DNA of 64,000 nt. Source: Rhipidocladum racemiflorum (taxonomy: Eukaryota; Streptophyta; Magnoliopsida; Poales; Poaceae). Position numbers and translations under genes: made by a program. The stretch lies in contig JAYEVF010000030.1 in the NCBI GenBank assembly GCA_036346355.1, positions 868,001 to 932,000 of the forward strand, read 5' to 3'. Below are positions 45,217-56,160 of the stretch, one piece after another; the first letter of the stretch is position 1; every line of letters begins with the position of its first letter. Under the pieces are notes generated by a model. It worked only from the letters and a program-made list of their open reading frames with translations. It was not told the origin of the DNA and ran no database searches.

Positions 45217-45630
45217 AAAAGAATGCGGTGCCTTATGTGGTTAACAAGAAATCTCCTCTCCCCCTTGGCTAGCGCGGGCAGTTGAGTGAGGGCTTGTGCC
45301 CAAAGGTTGGGTGTTCGAGCCCCACTCGCGCCCCGCGGGCCTTTCTTTTTTTTAAACCCCACTACAAGCGGTTCTTAGTCCAAACCGCTTGTAGTTGGGG
45401 TCCTCTACAAGCGGTTGGTATTACAAACCGCTTGTAGTCGTACCCCACTACAAGCGGTTTGGACTAAGAACCGCTTGTAGTGGGGTTTAAAAAAAAGAAA
45501 GGCCCGCGGGGCGCGAGTGGGGCTCGAACACCCAACCTATGGGCACAAGCCCGCACTCAAGCGCCCGCGCTAGCCAAGGGGGAGAGGAGATTTCTTGTTA
45601 ACCACATAAGGCACCGCATTCTTTTAAGTA
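45217..45630. repeat. Large palindrome with tRNA-like (SINE-like) arms inside CACTA
   Basis: Two arms of about 145 bp (about 45217-45362 and 45481-45626) are near-exact reverse complements, with terminal-type ACAAGCGGTT repeats in the loop. Each arm has a segment like a degenerate tRNA: CTTGGCTAGCGCGGGCAG (A-box region) and GGTGTTCGAGCCCCAC (B-box-like). It could fold into a long hairpin RNA if transcribed. Both arms also create matching short frames on opposite strands, which are artefacts of the palindrome. Confidence 0.8.
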
Positions 45631-45890
45631 GTACGTATCGGTACTTTTACAAGCGGTTCGTGGAACAAACCGCTTGTATTCGGGGTCCTCTACAAGCGGT
45701 TGGTATTACAAACCACTTGTAGTCCGGGTAACCTAGAACTGGGTGAAACCAGCCTAGGGGTCCTCTACAAGCGGTTGGTAATACCAACCTCTTGTATCGG
45801 TACCTCTACAAGCGGTTGGTATTACAAACCGCTTGTACAGGTACGTGTACAAGCGGTTGGTATTACGAACCGCTTGTAGAAGTGGGTGAA
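45362..45890. repeat. Central cluster of subterminal-type repeats in CACTA element
   Basis: Roughly fifteen ACAAGCGGTT / AACCGCTTGT half-sites occur here, often as inverted pairs joined by GGTATTAC. They are the same words as at the transposon ends but lie between the two genes. Possible roles are a second TNPA-binding region, the promoter of the downstream gene, or a nested relic of an internally deleted copy. Confidence 0.8.
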
Positions 45891-46583
45891 CTTTAAATTT
45901 CACTCTCCCGCACCTTCAAATTCTCTAAGTCCCGCGCGCCACAGCCCCCCATTGTCGTGCGCGCTAGAGCCAGCTCCGTCGACCGCGCCGACGCCTCGAT
46001 CAGCGGCTGACGCCCCAGCGACCACACCGACGCCTCCCAGCCACCGCGCCGACGCCCCCCCGGCCATCCACCCCGGAGGACCTAGGTAGCTGGCGAAACG
46101 TCCCCTCCTGCTCTGTCTTTTTTCTTGCCCGCAAGGTGTTCGGTGAAATGCTCAGAAGGAGTTTTGTTGATCTGTTGATGTTGGAGTACATTTATGTTGT
46201 ATAGATGTTTTCATGGCCACATTTATGTTGTATGTTGGAGTTTTGATGCTCTCTCTGTTGTAAATATTGTATATATATTGTATATTTATTTTAGTAAATA
46301 TTGCTAGAGAGGAGAGAGAGATTCTAGATACAAGCACTCCAATATTAGAACCTGTTGCTAGAAGGACGAACAATGAATGAAGAGCAGTGCTTTTGTGATT
46401 TTCTTTTTTAAAGTTATATAAATATTAAAGCATGATTGTATATGTATTGTATATTTATTTAGTAAATATTGCCAATAAAGTACAAAATGCAGGATTGTAT
46501 ATATGTTTTCATGGCCACATTTATGTTGTACATATGTTTGACAATATATAAATATTGTATATATGATTTCATGCCCACTATAG

Positions 46584-47585
46584 ATGGCCACACCAAGACG
46601 TGGTGACCCGGATTTCGATGAGGAAGAAAATATGATGTTCGAGACCATTGCGCTGGGAAGCATCTTAGGCGTCGATGAGCCCGTTAACACTGGTACCGCT
46701 GTCGATGAGGCTGGTAACACTGGTACCGGCGATGATACTGCCGGCTACACCGAGGTATACTCTTAACCATTATGAAATCACCGTAAACATGTTAATTATT
46801 CTAACATGTGTTTGTGTATCCAGCCCGGTACATCATCGGCCACCCAGTCCGGAATTAACCGCGGACCTAACAAGAAGCCTTCGACCAAGTATGTGATAAC
46901 TGAAGTCGGCAACGACGGGAGTCTGCTAGCCCCACTGTCAGCAATTGGCCCTTTCAACAATGCTTGCGGCTACCACGTGAGGGATCACGTCCCAATCAGC
47001 ATCCAGAAATGGACCGATCTCCCTGCAGCTACCAAGGAACTGCTCTGGAATGATATGAAGGAAAATTTCACTTTTCCAGAAGGGTACGAACAGAAGGCCA
47101 AGGGATGGGCTTTGAAGAAGATGGCAACTTCCTTTCAGCAGTGGAAGTCGTCCCTCACCCGCAAGTACATCGACAGAGGAGAAAGGCCAGACTTCAATCA
47201 ATTTCCTAAGCTAGCAGATCATTGGGAGGCTTTCGAGGAGTACAAGCTATCCGATGCAGGACAGGCCGCGAGAGAGAAAAACAAGACGAATGCCCAGAAG
47301 AAGAAATACCACCACCATCTCGGCACCGGTGGTTACATTAAGGCTGCGAAGAAATGGGACAAGCGGGAAGAGGAACTTCGGCAGCAGGATATTGTACCTG
47401 AAACTGAGGATTGGGAGCCCCGCCTGCGCAACTGGTTCTTGGGTCACGGGGGCCAACTTGCAGATGACGGTAGCTTGGTGATGGCACCGACAGTCCAAGA
47501 AGTTGGTGAAAGGATTGTACAAGCCATCGATCAATCTCGGTCAGGGTCCTTAATGACGGACAGGGAGAATGACGAGCTAACATAA
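46584..47585 (+). pseudogene. TNPA-type transposase (Transposase_24) part of ORF2
   Basis: Exon 46584-46754 (MATPRRGDPDFDEEEN and on, GAG|GTATAC donor) is joined in phase 0 to 46824-47585 (acceptor CCAG). The second exon has NRGPNKKPSTK, WTDLPAATKELLWNDMKENF, KKMATSFQQWKSSLTRKY and the plant transposase Ptta/En-Spm layout. TNPA-like proteins bind subterminal repeats. A TAA at 47583-47585 falls where the family continues (ALQNPEHPGRTRGFGKIPW is open beyond it in the same frame). A shift at about 47660 and another near 47810 separate it from the ULP1 part. Confidence 0.8.
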
Positions 47586-47818
47586 GCCCTTCAAAACCCT
47601 GAGCACCCGGGACGGACACGAGGATTCGGAAAGATACCGTGGAGGCACGGATTTGCCAAAGACGCATAGCGATTCTGAGGCCGGAGACAGAAGCAAGAGG
47701 AGAGATCAGGGTAGAGTGAGCCGTTTGGAGGACGAGCTTAGAGCTACGAAGGCTTCCATCCCTGATTTGATCGCGCAACAAGCGTCCGAAGCAATAACCC
47801 GATGCTCGGCAGGAGGTA

Positions 47819-50105
47819 GTGTTCAAGGGGCGCGGCACCGTGATCGATCGGCGCGCCAAAAAAGCGATTCTTGCATCCGCCGTGGCCCCTGAAGCAGATG
47901 ACCCGCAGGTCCGTTATCCCGTGGACAGCATCAAGGTTCGCCGCCAGTGCGAGCTACACATTGATATGCGTAACCTGTCCTACAAGGTGGCTTACGGCAT
48001 GGCTTATCCGATGGAGGCGGGCCAGACGTTCCACTTCAACCAGATATCCTCCGGATACTCTAAGGTCACGGTGGAAGAGGTAGTGGGGGGCTTCGAAGAT
48101 CTCTTGCTCGAGATTGCTGGGGGCGACGACGTGACCAAGCTTGGACAGGCCCTCCACGGCACATTCATCCTCTGGCGCAAAAAGTACATCATATTTCCAG
48201 ATGGTGTGGAGGTCACATCTCCAACAATAGAGGCCCCGCAGTTTGAGCCAGTTGCAGCAGCAAGCACGCCTCCTCCACATCGACAACCCACGACTCCTCC
48301 AACGTCGCCTGCATGCAAAGCTTCTCCGGTGGTCCAGGCCACGCCTCCTCCACCTCCCGCTCCAGCATCTCCCGCTCCAGCATCTCCCCCGAGGAAGAAG
48401 CTCCATGTTAGAAGGAGGGATCCCGCACCGGCACCTCCTCCCACGAAGTCGGCATCCGACGGACAGAGAATGTTGAAGGAACTGCCAAAGAGGCCATATG
48501 ATCTGACTGCGGAGGAGCTATCAATTACCGTGAAGACGGATGTGGCCAGGCAGCTTGCGCCAACGAAGCCAGCGCCCAAGGTTAAAATAGATAAGAAAAT
48601 TGTGAAGCACTTTCAGTCATGCGGAACGGCGCCACCGCCTGTGACGACCGACTACGAAAGGACAATAAGAAAGGCTACAAGGAAAAATACACGGGCTTCG
48701 TCGGCGGGAAAGAAGAAGAAGAAAGTGGAAGATGAGCAGAGTGCTGAGCAATTGAGGATCCAAGAATTCTTGAAGGAGGCAGGACTCGAATCAATAGACC
48801 AGGAACTTCCACTGGCACCAACCAGATGGAAGTATGAGTTGGGCAAACCACTAATTGATCCAAAAGATATAGATGATCTCCCAACCAAGATGCGTCAAAT
48901 GCATGAATGTTACATGAAAAGGGCATCTAAAGGAGAGAAAATGTTCCACCTCATTTCTCAAGATGAGCATTTCTTCCGTGGGCAAAAGACAGAAATATGG
49001 CTGCAATTCGAGGACTTGTACCATGTGTACCAAACAGACGCCATCGACGTGTCCTTCATGTGCTGCTGGTGTCTGTAAGTGTTGATCTGCTAAGTTTACC
49101 GTTTGCTTCCTCTCGTACCACAAAATTGAAAATCTAATTAACTTAGTTATCCCTTCTTATGTAGAATGGAGATACAACGATGTAGAAGCCTGGGCAAACA
49201 GAACGTTGGCTTCATCGACCCAGAGGTTGTCAACGAGAAAATCTGGTCATTCAACCAGCAAAGACCGCAAGTTGAGGCATACATTTTGCGTGCATTATTG
49301 AAACAACACTACAAACCGTACATACTTCTGCCCTTCAACTTCATGTACGTGTTCTCACAAACCTCTTGTTCTTGTATTTCTTAAGCCATTGATAGTAGTA
49401 CGACTAGCTGTTTACGCGCTTCTTGGAATATACGAATAGGTTTCACTGGATCCTTCTAGTCATCGAGCTTGACAACAGCAGGATTATAGTTCATGACTCA
49501 AGAAGGAATCCAATCAGCAAATACCAATGGTTCATTGACATCCTCAACAAGACATTTGCAAAGTTCCAGAAGAAGCATAAAGGAGAATTCAAGAAAGAAA
49601 TCGAAGTCATAGTGAGCACTCAGGTACGTACTACAAAAACAATTATTAATATAAATGCACCATATCAGTTCTTCATCTGATATTATGAAATTTCTCCCCG
49701 TCAAGGTTAAACACCAAACGGCTGGAAACAACTTATGTGGCTACTACGTGTTCCACTATATTCAAAGTTTTATTCATGGCGATGCGCTGGAACATTATGC
49801 CGAGGTTCGTATATGCATGTAAATTTGTTAGCTACAACTTACATTTTAATTAATCGCATGTGATCGGATATTTATATACTTCCCGCTTAATCAATTGTCA
49901 GCCCAACATCGATGAGCATGTTAGCGTGCTCCCGCCTCACCGAGTGCGCGCACTCCAAGAACAACTCATCGGCTTCATTGTTGACGAGGTTGTATCTCCA
50001 AATGGCGAGTTCCACGTAAGGTTTGGTCCATCGTTGAACACAGATGAACTGATGACGACATCGACGTCGACCAAGGACTTGACTGACGCATGCAAGAAGA
50101 ACTGA
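47819..50105 (+). CDS. ULP1-like (SUMO protease) domain gene of CACTA element
   Basis: Five exons join in frame: 47819-49074, 49165-49344, 49440-49623, 49706-49804, 49902-50105, all with GT-AG borders, giving 640 residues from the Met at 47819 (the real start may be in the TNPA part). The first exon is a TNPA-tail and Pro-rich linker. The rest is a C48 protease domain with HWILLVIEL (His), IIVHDS (Asp) and NNLCGYYV (Cys), so the catalytic triad is present. ULP1 proteases cleave SUMO from proteins; many grass CACTA and MULE elements carry one, role uncertain. It is intact over the catalytic domain while the transposases are broken. Confidence 0.82.
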
Positions 50106-50354
50106 GTTCGATAATCATTTTTTTAAACATTCAAACTTGTAAACGTCGATAGCGTGTATGTACTTGTCCATTTGTTACACTGTTAAGTTCGGTTTTTTTT
50201 ACTGAGCTAGCTTGTGAACATGTGTATGAGTGAGCATATGTAATATATATTTAATTGCGCAGAAAACTCCTCCACTCATATTTAATTTTATGGTCAAAAA
50301 CGATATACAAAAACACTGAAAGAACATATTCTATAATACATATAATTGAAAAAT

Positions 50355-50652
50355 CTCTCCACAAGCGGTTGGTGACTCCAACCGCTTCTGGAGTGCTTGC
50401 TCTCCACAAGCGGTTGGTAACTCCAACCGCTTCGGGAGTGTGCTGTCCACAAGCGGTTTGTAACACGAACCGCTTGTGGAGGCCCCCACGTGGCGGCTCC
50501 ACTGGCCTTCCTGGACACCTTCCCAACCGCTTCTGCTGCCACAAGACAAGCGGTTTGTGCAACCGCTTGTGATACCGGGGGGGTATCACACGCGGTTGCT
50601 TAGAAGCGGTTATAAAACCGCTTCTGAAGGGGGTTACGACCCGCTTGTGGTA
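50355..50652. repeat. Right subterminal repeats of CACTA element
   Basis: CCACAAGCGGTTGGT, CCAACCGCTTCTGGAG, GAACCGCTTGTGGAG and variants occur about every 20-50 bp up to the right TIR, mirroring the left end. Confidence 0.85.
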
Positions 50653-50670
50653 GCCGGTTCTGTAGTAGTG

Positions 50671-51326
50671 TAGGATTTATGAAAGTTTGTATGTGTTGTT
50701 TGTGTAGCACGACTAGATCATGATTTTCAGTTGTGAATATTTATTCCTATCAGAAGTTACTTCCAATTAGTTGTGGTGGGATGTATAATTGCTTAAGGAC
50801 TTGTTAGTCGATTTAGTACGGTTTGGGTTAGTGGAGATCTTGGAGTTGATTTCTCGGTGGTTGTGGCAATTATACAATCTTGCATTAATGCGGCATTTAA
50901 ATCGACAAGATTTAGATCTCTTAGATCAAGAGTGTGCTGTAACGATGGATGAGAGAATAAAGGAATGGCAATTAATAGATTGATTTATTGATGCATGTTG
51001 CCCAGATAGCCTATGGGCTTTTCTTGCCGTGTTCTATTTGGATGAGGGCTCCCTGTTGCTTATGGTGTTGCCGTGGGGTCATAAGCCTCAGGGGGCCTCG
51101 CAGGATGTTGTGCAGCCAACAAGTATGCGATGTGTTCCCCTTGCTTCATGAGCACCGCGACTGATATGTGATGCCATCAGCTAGTGGCACACTGTCCTCC
51201 ATAGTCGATGTTGCATTCAAGTTCAGAAGGATAATGTATTGGTGTACTTCCTAGTGAAAAAAGGAGGGACGTATGAAATTAGTTGTTTTGGAGATTGAAC
51301 TTGTTAGTTTTTTTATCCTTCTGCAT
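50671..51326. other. Right flank of CACTA insertion, no gene recognised
   Basis: Continues the sequence interrupted at 40853. A 64-residue frame (50789-50983) and fragments after it have a protein-like look but no family I recognise and no splice context. Possibly an old transposase relic. Confidence 0.35.
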
Positions 51327-51581
51327 TTAATGGCTTCAATGAAGTAGGAGAATACATATCCTTCTTTAATCTAAATTAACCCCTAATGCAGCATCTCATT
51401 ATTGCCATATCCATCACTTAAATTCAATTAAATATCCCTTTGGATCTTGGACACTGAAGATATGTTTTTGGTAAGATACCTTTCAACTCTTGACTAATTC
51501 TCACCATTCTGAAATTTTGTTTTTACACATGTCATGCACTCTTGCTCTTAGGATATCAACGCATACCTTTTGTTTTTGTAG

Positions 51582-51725
51582 GACAAGACTATGATTGAGG
51601 TTGATATTGACCGAGTGTTTGAGTATCGAGAACAAGTAGCCATGGTCACGCCCTCGTGGAGTCATAGTTTTATTGAGATGTTGACAGCCTTCCTTGTCCA
51701 TTTCGGTTTCCAAACTCTTCTATAA
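51582..51725 (+). pseudogene. Open exon-like fragment, copy B
   Basis: TTTTTGTAG precedes 47 open codons ending CTTCTATAA, including VFEYREQVAMVTPSWSHSF. Copy A has a TGA in this frame. No further exons are found upstream, so it is most likely a terminal exon left by rearrangement. Parent gene unknown. Confidence 0.3.
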
Positions 51726-52829
51726 GATTGTGTTTTTATTGAGTCTTTGTGTGTATGTTTCTATAATATAATCATAGTATTGTTATTTTGTTTTATTGTC
51801 TCTTTCATGGAGACATGTACTCAGATATTATTTGCATATTGTTCTATGTTTCATAGCTTTTCACTATGTGTACCATTGAAATTGAATGCACTTTTGGAAC
51901 TTTGTTAGACTACCTTATAAAATGACTAGTTAAATTGTGATAGTTCTGTTGCATTCGAACTCATACGGTTGATCAATCAATAGTATATCTGTGCTTTATG
52001 CGGTATATATTTTCCCACGATATCCAACAAAAATTATCCGGTGCCGTATCGATTTCTCTCTGTATTCGATTCGAATCTGCGACCGATATTAATCGCGACG
52101 TATCCGCATTCGAGACTATACAAATCCGAAAAAATATAGTTTAGGATAAAATAGAGCGATATTCAACCAAATCCGAGACTATTGCACCTATACTCGCTGC
52201 CCCCACGTCACAGAGCTCCGCCATACACCTCGCCATGAGCTCAAGAGGCCTTGCCGCGGAGTTCCACCACTGCCTCCTATCTCCTGATCGAGCATGGGAT
52301 GACTTTGCCATCCACGCCGATGCAGCACGATGAGGAAACGCAGAAGCGCGAGGACAAGCCATGGTGGGTTGGCAAGAGATGAGCCACTCCAATCAAAGCT
52401 TCTTAGTTCCTCGAAGGGTGGTGATCTGCGTAGCATAGCATGACTCGAAGAGAGCGAGAGAGAGAGAGAGAGAGAGCAAAACGAGTAGAGCTCATGTTGG
52501 TTGGATCTCACTTGAAGCTTCTAGTTGATTGAAGGAAAACTGACCATTCGAGCGAACCGCTCAGGCGTCAGACGTCTGACCCATAGGAATTCTTGAAAAA
52601 AAAAAGTCTAAGCCATCTACACATGACTGTAGAGTGTAGACAAAAAGCTTTCACTCTTGTACATACACACAACGTCAACACACACACCAACACTTATCAA
52701 AATGCATGCTGGAGACACTGCCTCACCTCTGTTGCATTGTTTCTCGGCCATGATACGGCTCAGTCCACCGACACGAGGCGTTTCGCCCGGACATTGTCCT
52801 CGTACATTATCCATATTGTCTCAAGTTTT

Positions 52830-52978
52830 TTTTAAAATTTTGTCTCAAGTTTTTTTTAAAAATTTTGCACACACATTCACACCCAAATGAAAATAGCCCA
52901 GCCAACGAGCACCCGGGCTCGAACCCGGGTGGCCTGCGCGCCACTGCACGCACTTCCACCGAGCCAACGCTCGGTCCT
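52830..52978 (-). mobile_element. tRNA-derived SINE, copy B only
   Basis: Perfect 18-bp flanking repeats CATATTGTCTCAAGTTTT (52812-52829, 52979-52996). On the minus strand the body starts GAGGACCGAGCGTTGGCTCG with A-box-like TGGCTCGGTGG, then B-box-like GGGTTCGAGCCCGGG, and ends in an A-rich tail. These are pol III promoter boxes and target duplications of a SINE. Confidence 0.85.
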
Positions 52979-53154
52979 CATATTGTCTCAAGTTTTAACT
53001 ACACATTTTTTCTTCTCCGCAAGTGCCTTTCTTGGTACCTCCTCTCTCACACACACACAAACACCGGGCACAACAAGCTCCAACTTTTTGACTACTTCTC
53101 CTACTTGGCCTCCCAAGCTACGTTCAAGCTCACCACCACTCGCTCTCGAGGAGC

Positions 53155-53358
53155 TTGTCTACCCTGCTCAGAGCTCATGTGGAGCTCTCTCCTTCCGAGG
53201 AACACCCCCTAGAGGCGATGCTTCCTGAGGTGACCCACGACAACCTCCTCACCGGTGGTGTCCGCTGCGGCATGCCCCGTTGTGATGTCACTACGGTAAA
53301 ACAAGAGATCGATGAGATTTACTCTGGATGTTGCAATGGATCATTAGAGTTATTATAA
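53155..53358 (+). other. Conserved ORF fragment, unknown (copy B)
   Basis: Counterpart of 9541-9780. The shared frame ends in the same SLELL. Differences between copies mostly change residues. The stretch 53450-53870, with more coding-like but unrecognised sequence, is deleted in copy A. Confidence 0.3.
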
Positions 53359-54056
53359 CTATTTTATCGCAATGTTGCAGCGATGATTTGTGAACTTTTT
53401 GCGTGGACTATTTTGATTTGTTGCAAATGTTCTTTTAAATTGCTTCATCTGCATTTTCAGAACGATGAAACATGTCACTCATCACTGTCTCACGCCTTCC
53501 TCCTTCGTGTATGCTTTTGTTGTAGACATTTCTCAAATTTGTTGCAACACACTTTCCTCATTGACATCATTGTCGCATCAATCAATTTATATTTGTAGCA
53601 ATGTTTTTGTTTCTAATAGAAGGATGTGAGATGTTGCAACCAGTTCATTCTGAACCAGCGACGGGCCAAGCCCTAGTTCTTCTTGGGCCAAGTACTTTGC
53701 CCCTTTGTACTTTTTGTAGTTTTTCAAGGTGTTTTGATGGACTTCTGTCCAAGGGCTAGCGTGTTTTTCAAGGTGTTTCTTGCCTCCATATTTTTTGTGA
53801 GAAACCTTTTCACTCGCTAGATACATTTTCATTCTCTCTCTCCCCTTCACCTCATATAAGTTATATAAATCTTATTTACTATCTACATTTTATTTATTTA
53901 TTAATACTTATACAACTTTTAAATAGTAATGACATAATCACCTTCCAAATCTAACACGGCAATGTTTTAGACATGACTGTAATGGAGGACAGAGGAGATG
54001 CCCTTGTTGTGGTTGTAACTTTGACTTTTATTTGCATCTTTTTCTCTTTTGGAAAA

Positions 54057-54255
54057 GGGACTGTATAGGCATCATCCGGATGTTTTTGTCTTAAAAATCA
54101 TTCAAACTTTGGACCGTACGATCAAAACACACATCCGTAGGATCAACCCACCTCGAATTCAGGGGGGTGTGCATCGATCTCAAAGCTAATCCAATGACCC
54201 AGAATTTGGATGATGGTTGCTAAAGAAAACATCCGGATGAAACTTATCAAAACCC
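54057..54255. mobile_element. Small Mutator-type MITE, copy B only
   Basis: 199 bp with imperfect about 30-bp TIRs (GGG...CATCCGGATGTTTT / AAAACATCCGGATG...CCC) and perfect 9-bp duplications TTTGGAAAA (54048-54056, 54256-54264). Copy A has a single TTTGGAAAA at 10107-10115. Confidence 0.88.
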
Positions 54256-54580
54256 TTTGGAAAATTACATACCATTAACTTGTCGGCATCCGATGTCTCT
54301 TTCTCTCCCATGTAGAGAAACAGTCCTCCGCAAAAATAGACAGCCGAGTCGCAAATTTGCTTCTGCAATATCCGTTGTACTTGCTCCATTTAATTATCAG
54401 TAGATCGATCAGGAGTTGCCTCATGCTGGAGCCATCACCAGACACAGGAAGAAACTACTGTTCCATTTCCCCCGTGCTGGCAAATCCTACTTGCCAGACG
54501 AATTGGCCGCAAATGTGCAACGTGCCGGCCGCTTCTCTTTGTTATCAGAAGCTAACAAACCCAAACCGATGTGCCGATTA

Positions 54581-54965
54581 AGGGCCTGTTTGGCAACAAG
54601 GTTTTTTCATAGTTTCGAGATAAAATCATGGTTTTAAGGAAAAACTCTGTTTTAGAAATCAAGAGGTGTTTGGTAGCCCTTCAAAAAAACTTTGTTTTAA
54701 AAACCATGGTTTTACAAAACCATGGTTTTTTCTTTGTTTTGGAAACTTTGGTTTTGGGCAAATTTTTCTGAGCATTGGTGCCAAAACAGCTCTTGTTCTA
54801 AGACTATGTCAACCAAAAACTTTTTATAGCCAAACAGTTGGGTGTTCCAAGAAATACCATGGTTTCAATGGGGTTTGGTAAAACTATGTTTTTTATGCTA
54901 AGATAATTCCCAAACCATGGTTTTGCAAAACCATAGTTTTGTAAAACTTTGTTACCAAACAGCCC
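54581..54965. mobile_element. Tourist/Harbinger MITE, copy B only
   Basis: About 385 bp from GGGCCTGTTTGGCAACAAG to the reverse-complement end TTGTTACCAAACAGCCC, with 3-bp TTA next to both ends. The interior is rich in AAACCATGGTTTT words in both orientations, so it folds. It is absent from the matching place in copy A (about 17386). Confidence 0.88.
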
Positions 54966-55400
54966 TTAGGATAAAAGAAACCCTTGTTTCAGCGCAATCC
55001 AAGGCCTTTTCAACATCTTGCAACAAAGCCGGCCGGAGGATGTCCGGGCGTGTCCAGTCCATCCCACGGTCTGATCACAAACGAAACGAAACACACGCAA
55101 AATAACTGTCTTTTTTCCATAACGCGGGAGAGTACTGTTCGTCCGTTCATGCGCCACCACACATGCAAACGCGTCGAAATCCTTATCGGGGCCGGGAGCG
55201 CCGTACGGGCGATCTTTCTGTAAATTGCAAACCACCCTTTAATTCCCGTCTCTACGGCGTCAGGATTCGCCAAAGGGCAGGGAGAAAAACAAGGGCAAGG
55301 GCAAGCAAGCAGCCAAGCAGGTTAGTAGATATCAAGCAATAGTAGTCCGGTAGGCCATTCAATGCGCTATCGAGCAAGAGGAGCTCGACAGATCAGTGGA

Positions 55401-56092
55401 TATTCGAATATTTTGTTCGGATATGGATCGGATACGGATATCTCGGATAATATCCGAGCATTTTTTCGGATACTATCCACCGGATAATATCCGAATTCCC
55501 GCCTCTTTAGCTTAGCCCGGCTTGGTCCATATGTCACCGGCCGACCCATCTAGACTTGAGTTGAAGTGGAACCCTAGGTCCCTAACCGACTAGCTGCCAT
55601 TTTAGTTCCCTCATTCCCTGCCCGGCCCCTACCTATCCAGTCCACATCTCCAAGATTTCAACTCCAGGTCATGGCGGCGGCGGCTAATGGCCATGGCCCC
55701 TAATGGCCTGACTGATGCTTAGTGCCATGCATGTGCAACTTCTATGGATGTACAACAGTACAGGTGCAATTATGAGATGTGACTCAGTGTATTACTGTAA
55801 ACTGTATGGTTTTAACGGTCTTGATCTCTCAATGTCCTATACAATTTATGTTGGTTTCCTATCGACAATATTCGTTGTAGCCCAGCACTCCGTTTGTATT
55901 TAGTGTTTACGCGTATTATTCGAACTTATTTTATCCGTATTCGTTCGAATATTATCCATATCCGTATCCGGCACTATCCATGTCTGAATCCGTATCCAAC
56001 ACTATCCGTGTCCGAATCCGATTCGATAAAATTATATAGATCAAATACAATATGAGTGGTTTTCGATCCATATCCGATCCGTTTCACCCCTA
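55401..56092. mobile_element. Left-truncated copy of the hAT-type element
   Basis: Matches 18122-18846 of copy A. The left TIR and about 207 bp of flank were lost in a 281-bp deletion relative to A, so the element has only its right end TTTCACCCCTA. Confidence 0.8.
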
Positions 56093-56160
56093 CCTGGCAG
56101 TCCCGACCGCGTTTGTGGCATGTTCTCTTCTCCGGTGGTATAAACGCAGAGCGCACCTAA

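Larger units (their letters stand above)
40854..50670 (+). mobile_element. Full-length CACTA (En/Spm) DNA transposon
   Basis: It starts CACTACTACAGAACCGGC and ends with the exact complement (18-bp perfect TIR at 40854-40871 and 50653-50670). The 3-bp duplication TAG flanks it (40851-40853, 50671-50673). It is 9817 bp and carries a TNPD-type transposase (41626-44930, broken) and a TNPA/ULP1-type gene (46584-50105). Subterminal ACAAGCGGTT motifs cluster at both ends and also in the middle (45362-45890). Exact ends with broken transposase suggest it moved recently and then decayed, or is mobilised in trans. Confidence 0.97.

Noticed and set aside
45240..45345. tRNA gene on the plus strand (and its mirror at 45490-45610)
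   Set aside because: Only B-box-like and weak A-box-like words are present; no proper acceptor stem or anticodon arm can be drawn, and the sequence is an arm of a palindrome.
45078..45722. Two copies of a small protein starting MGFKKKKGPRGA
   Set aside because: They are the same sequence on opposite strands of the palindrome, not two genes.
45362..45890. CRISPR-like spaced repeats
   Set aside because: Repeats are inverted, unevenly spaced, identical to the CACTA terminal motifs, and the genome is a plant.
52900..52985. tRNA gene on the minus strand
   Set aside because: It has A- and B-box-like words but lies inside a unit with 18-bp target duplications and an A-rich tail, so it is a SINE.
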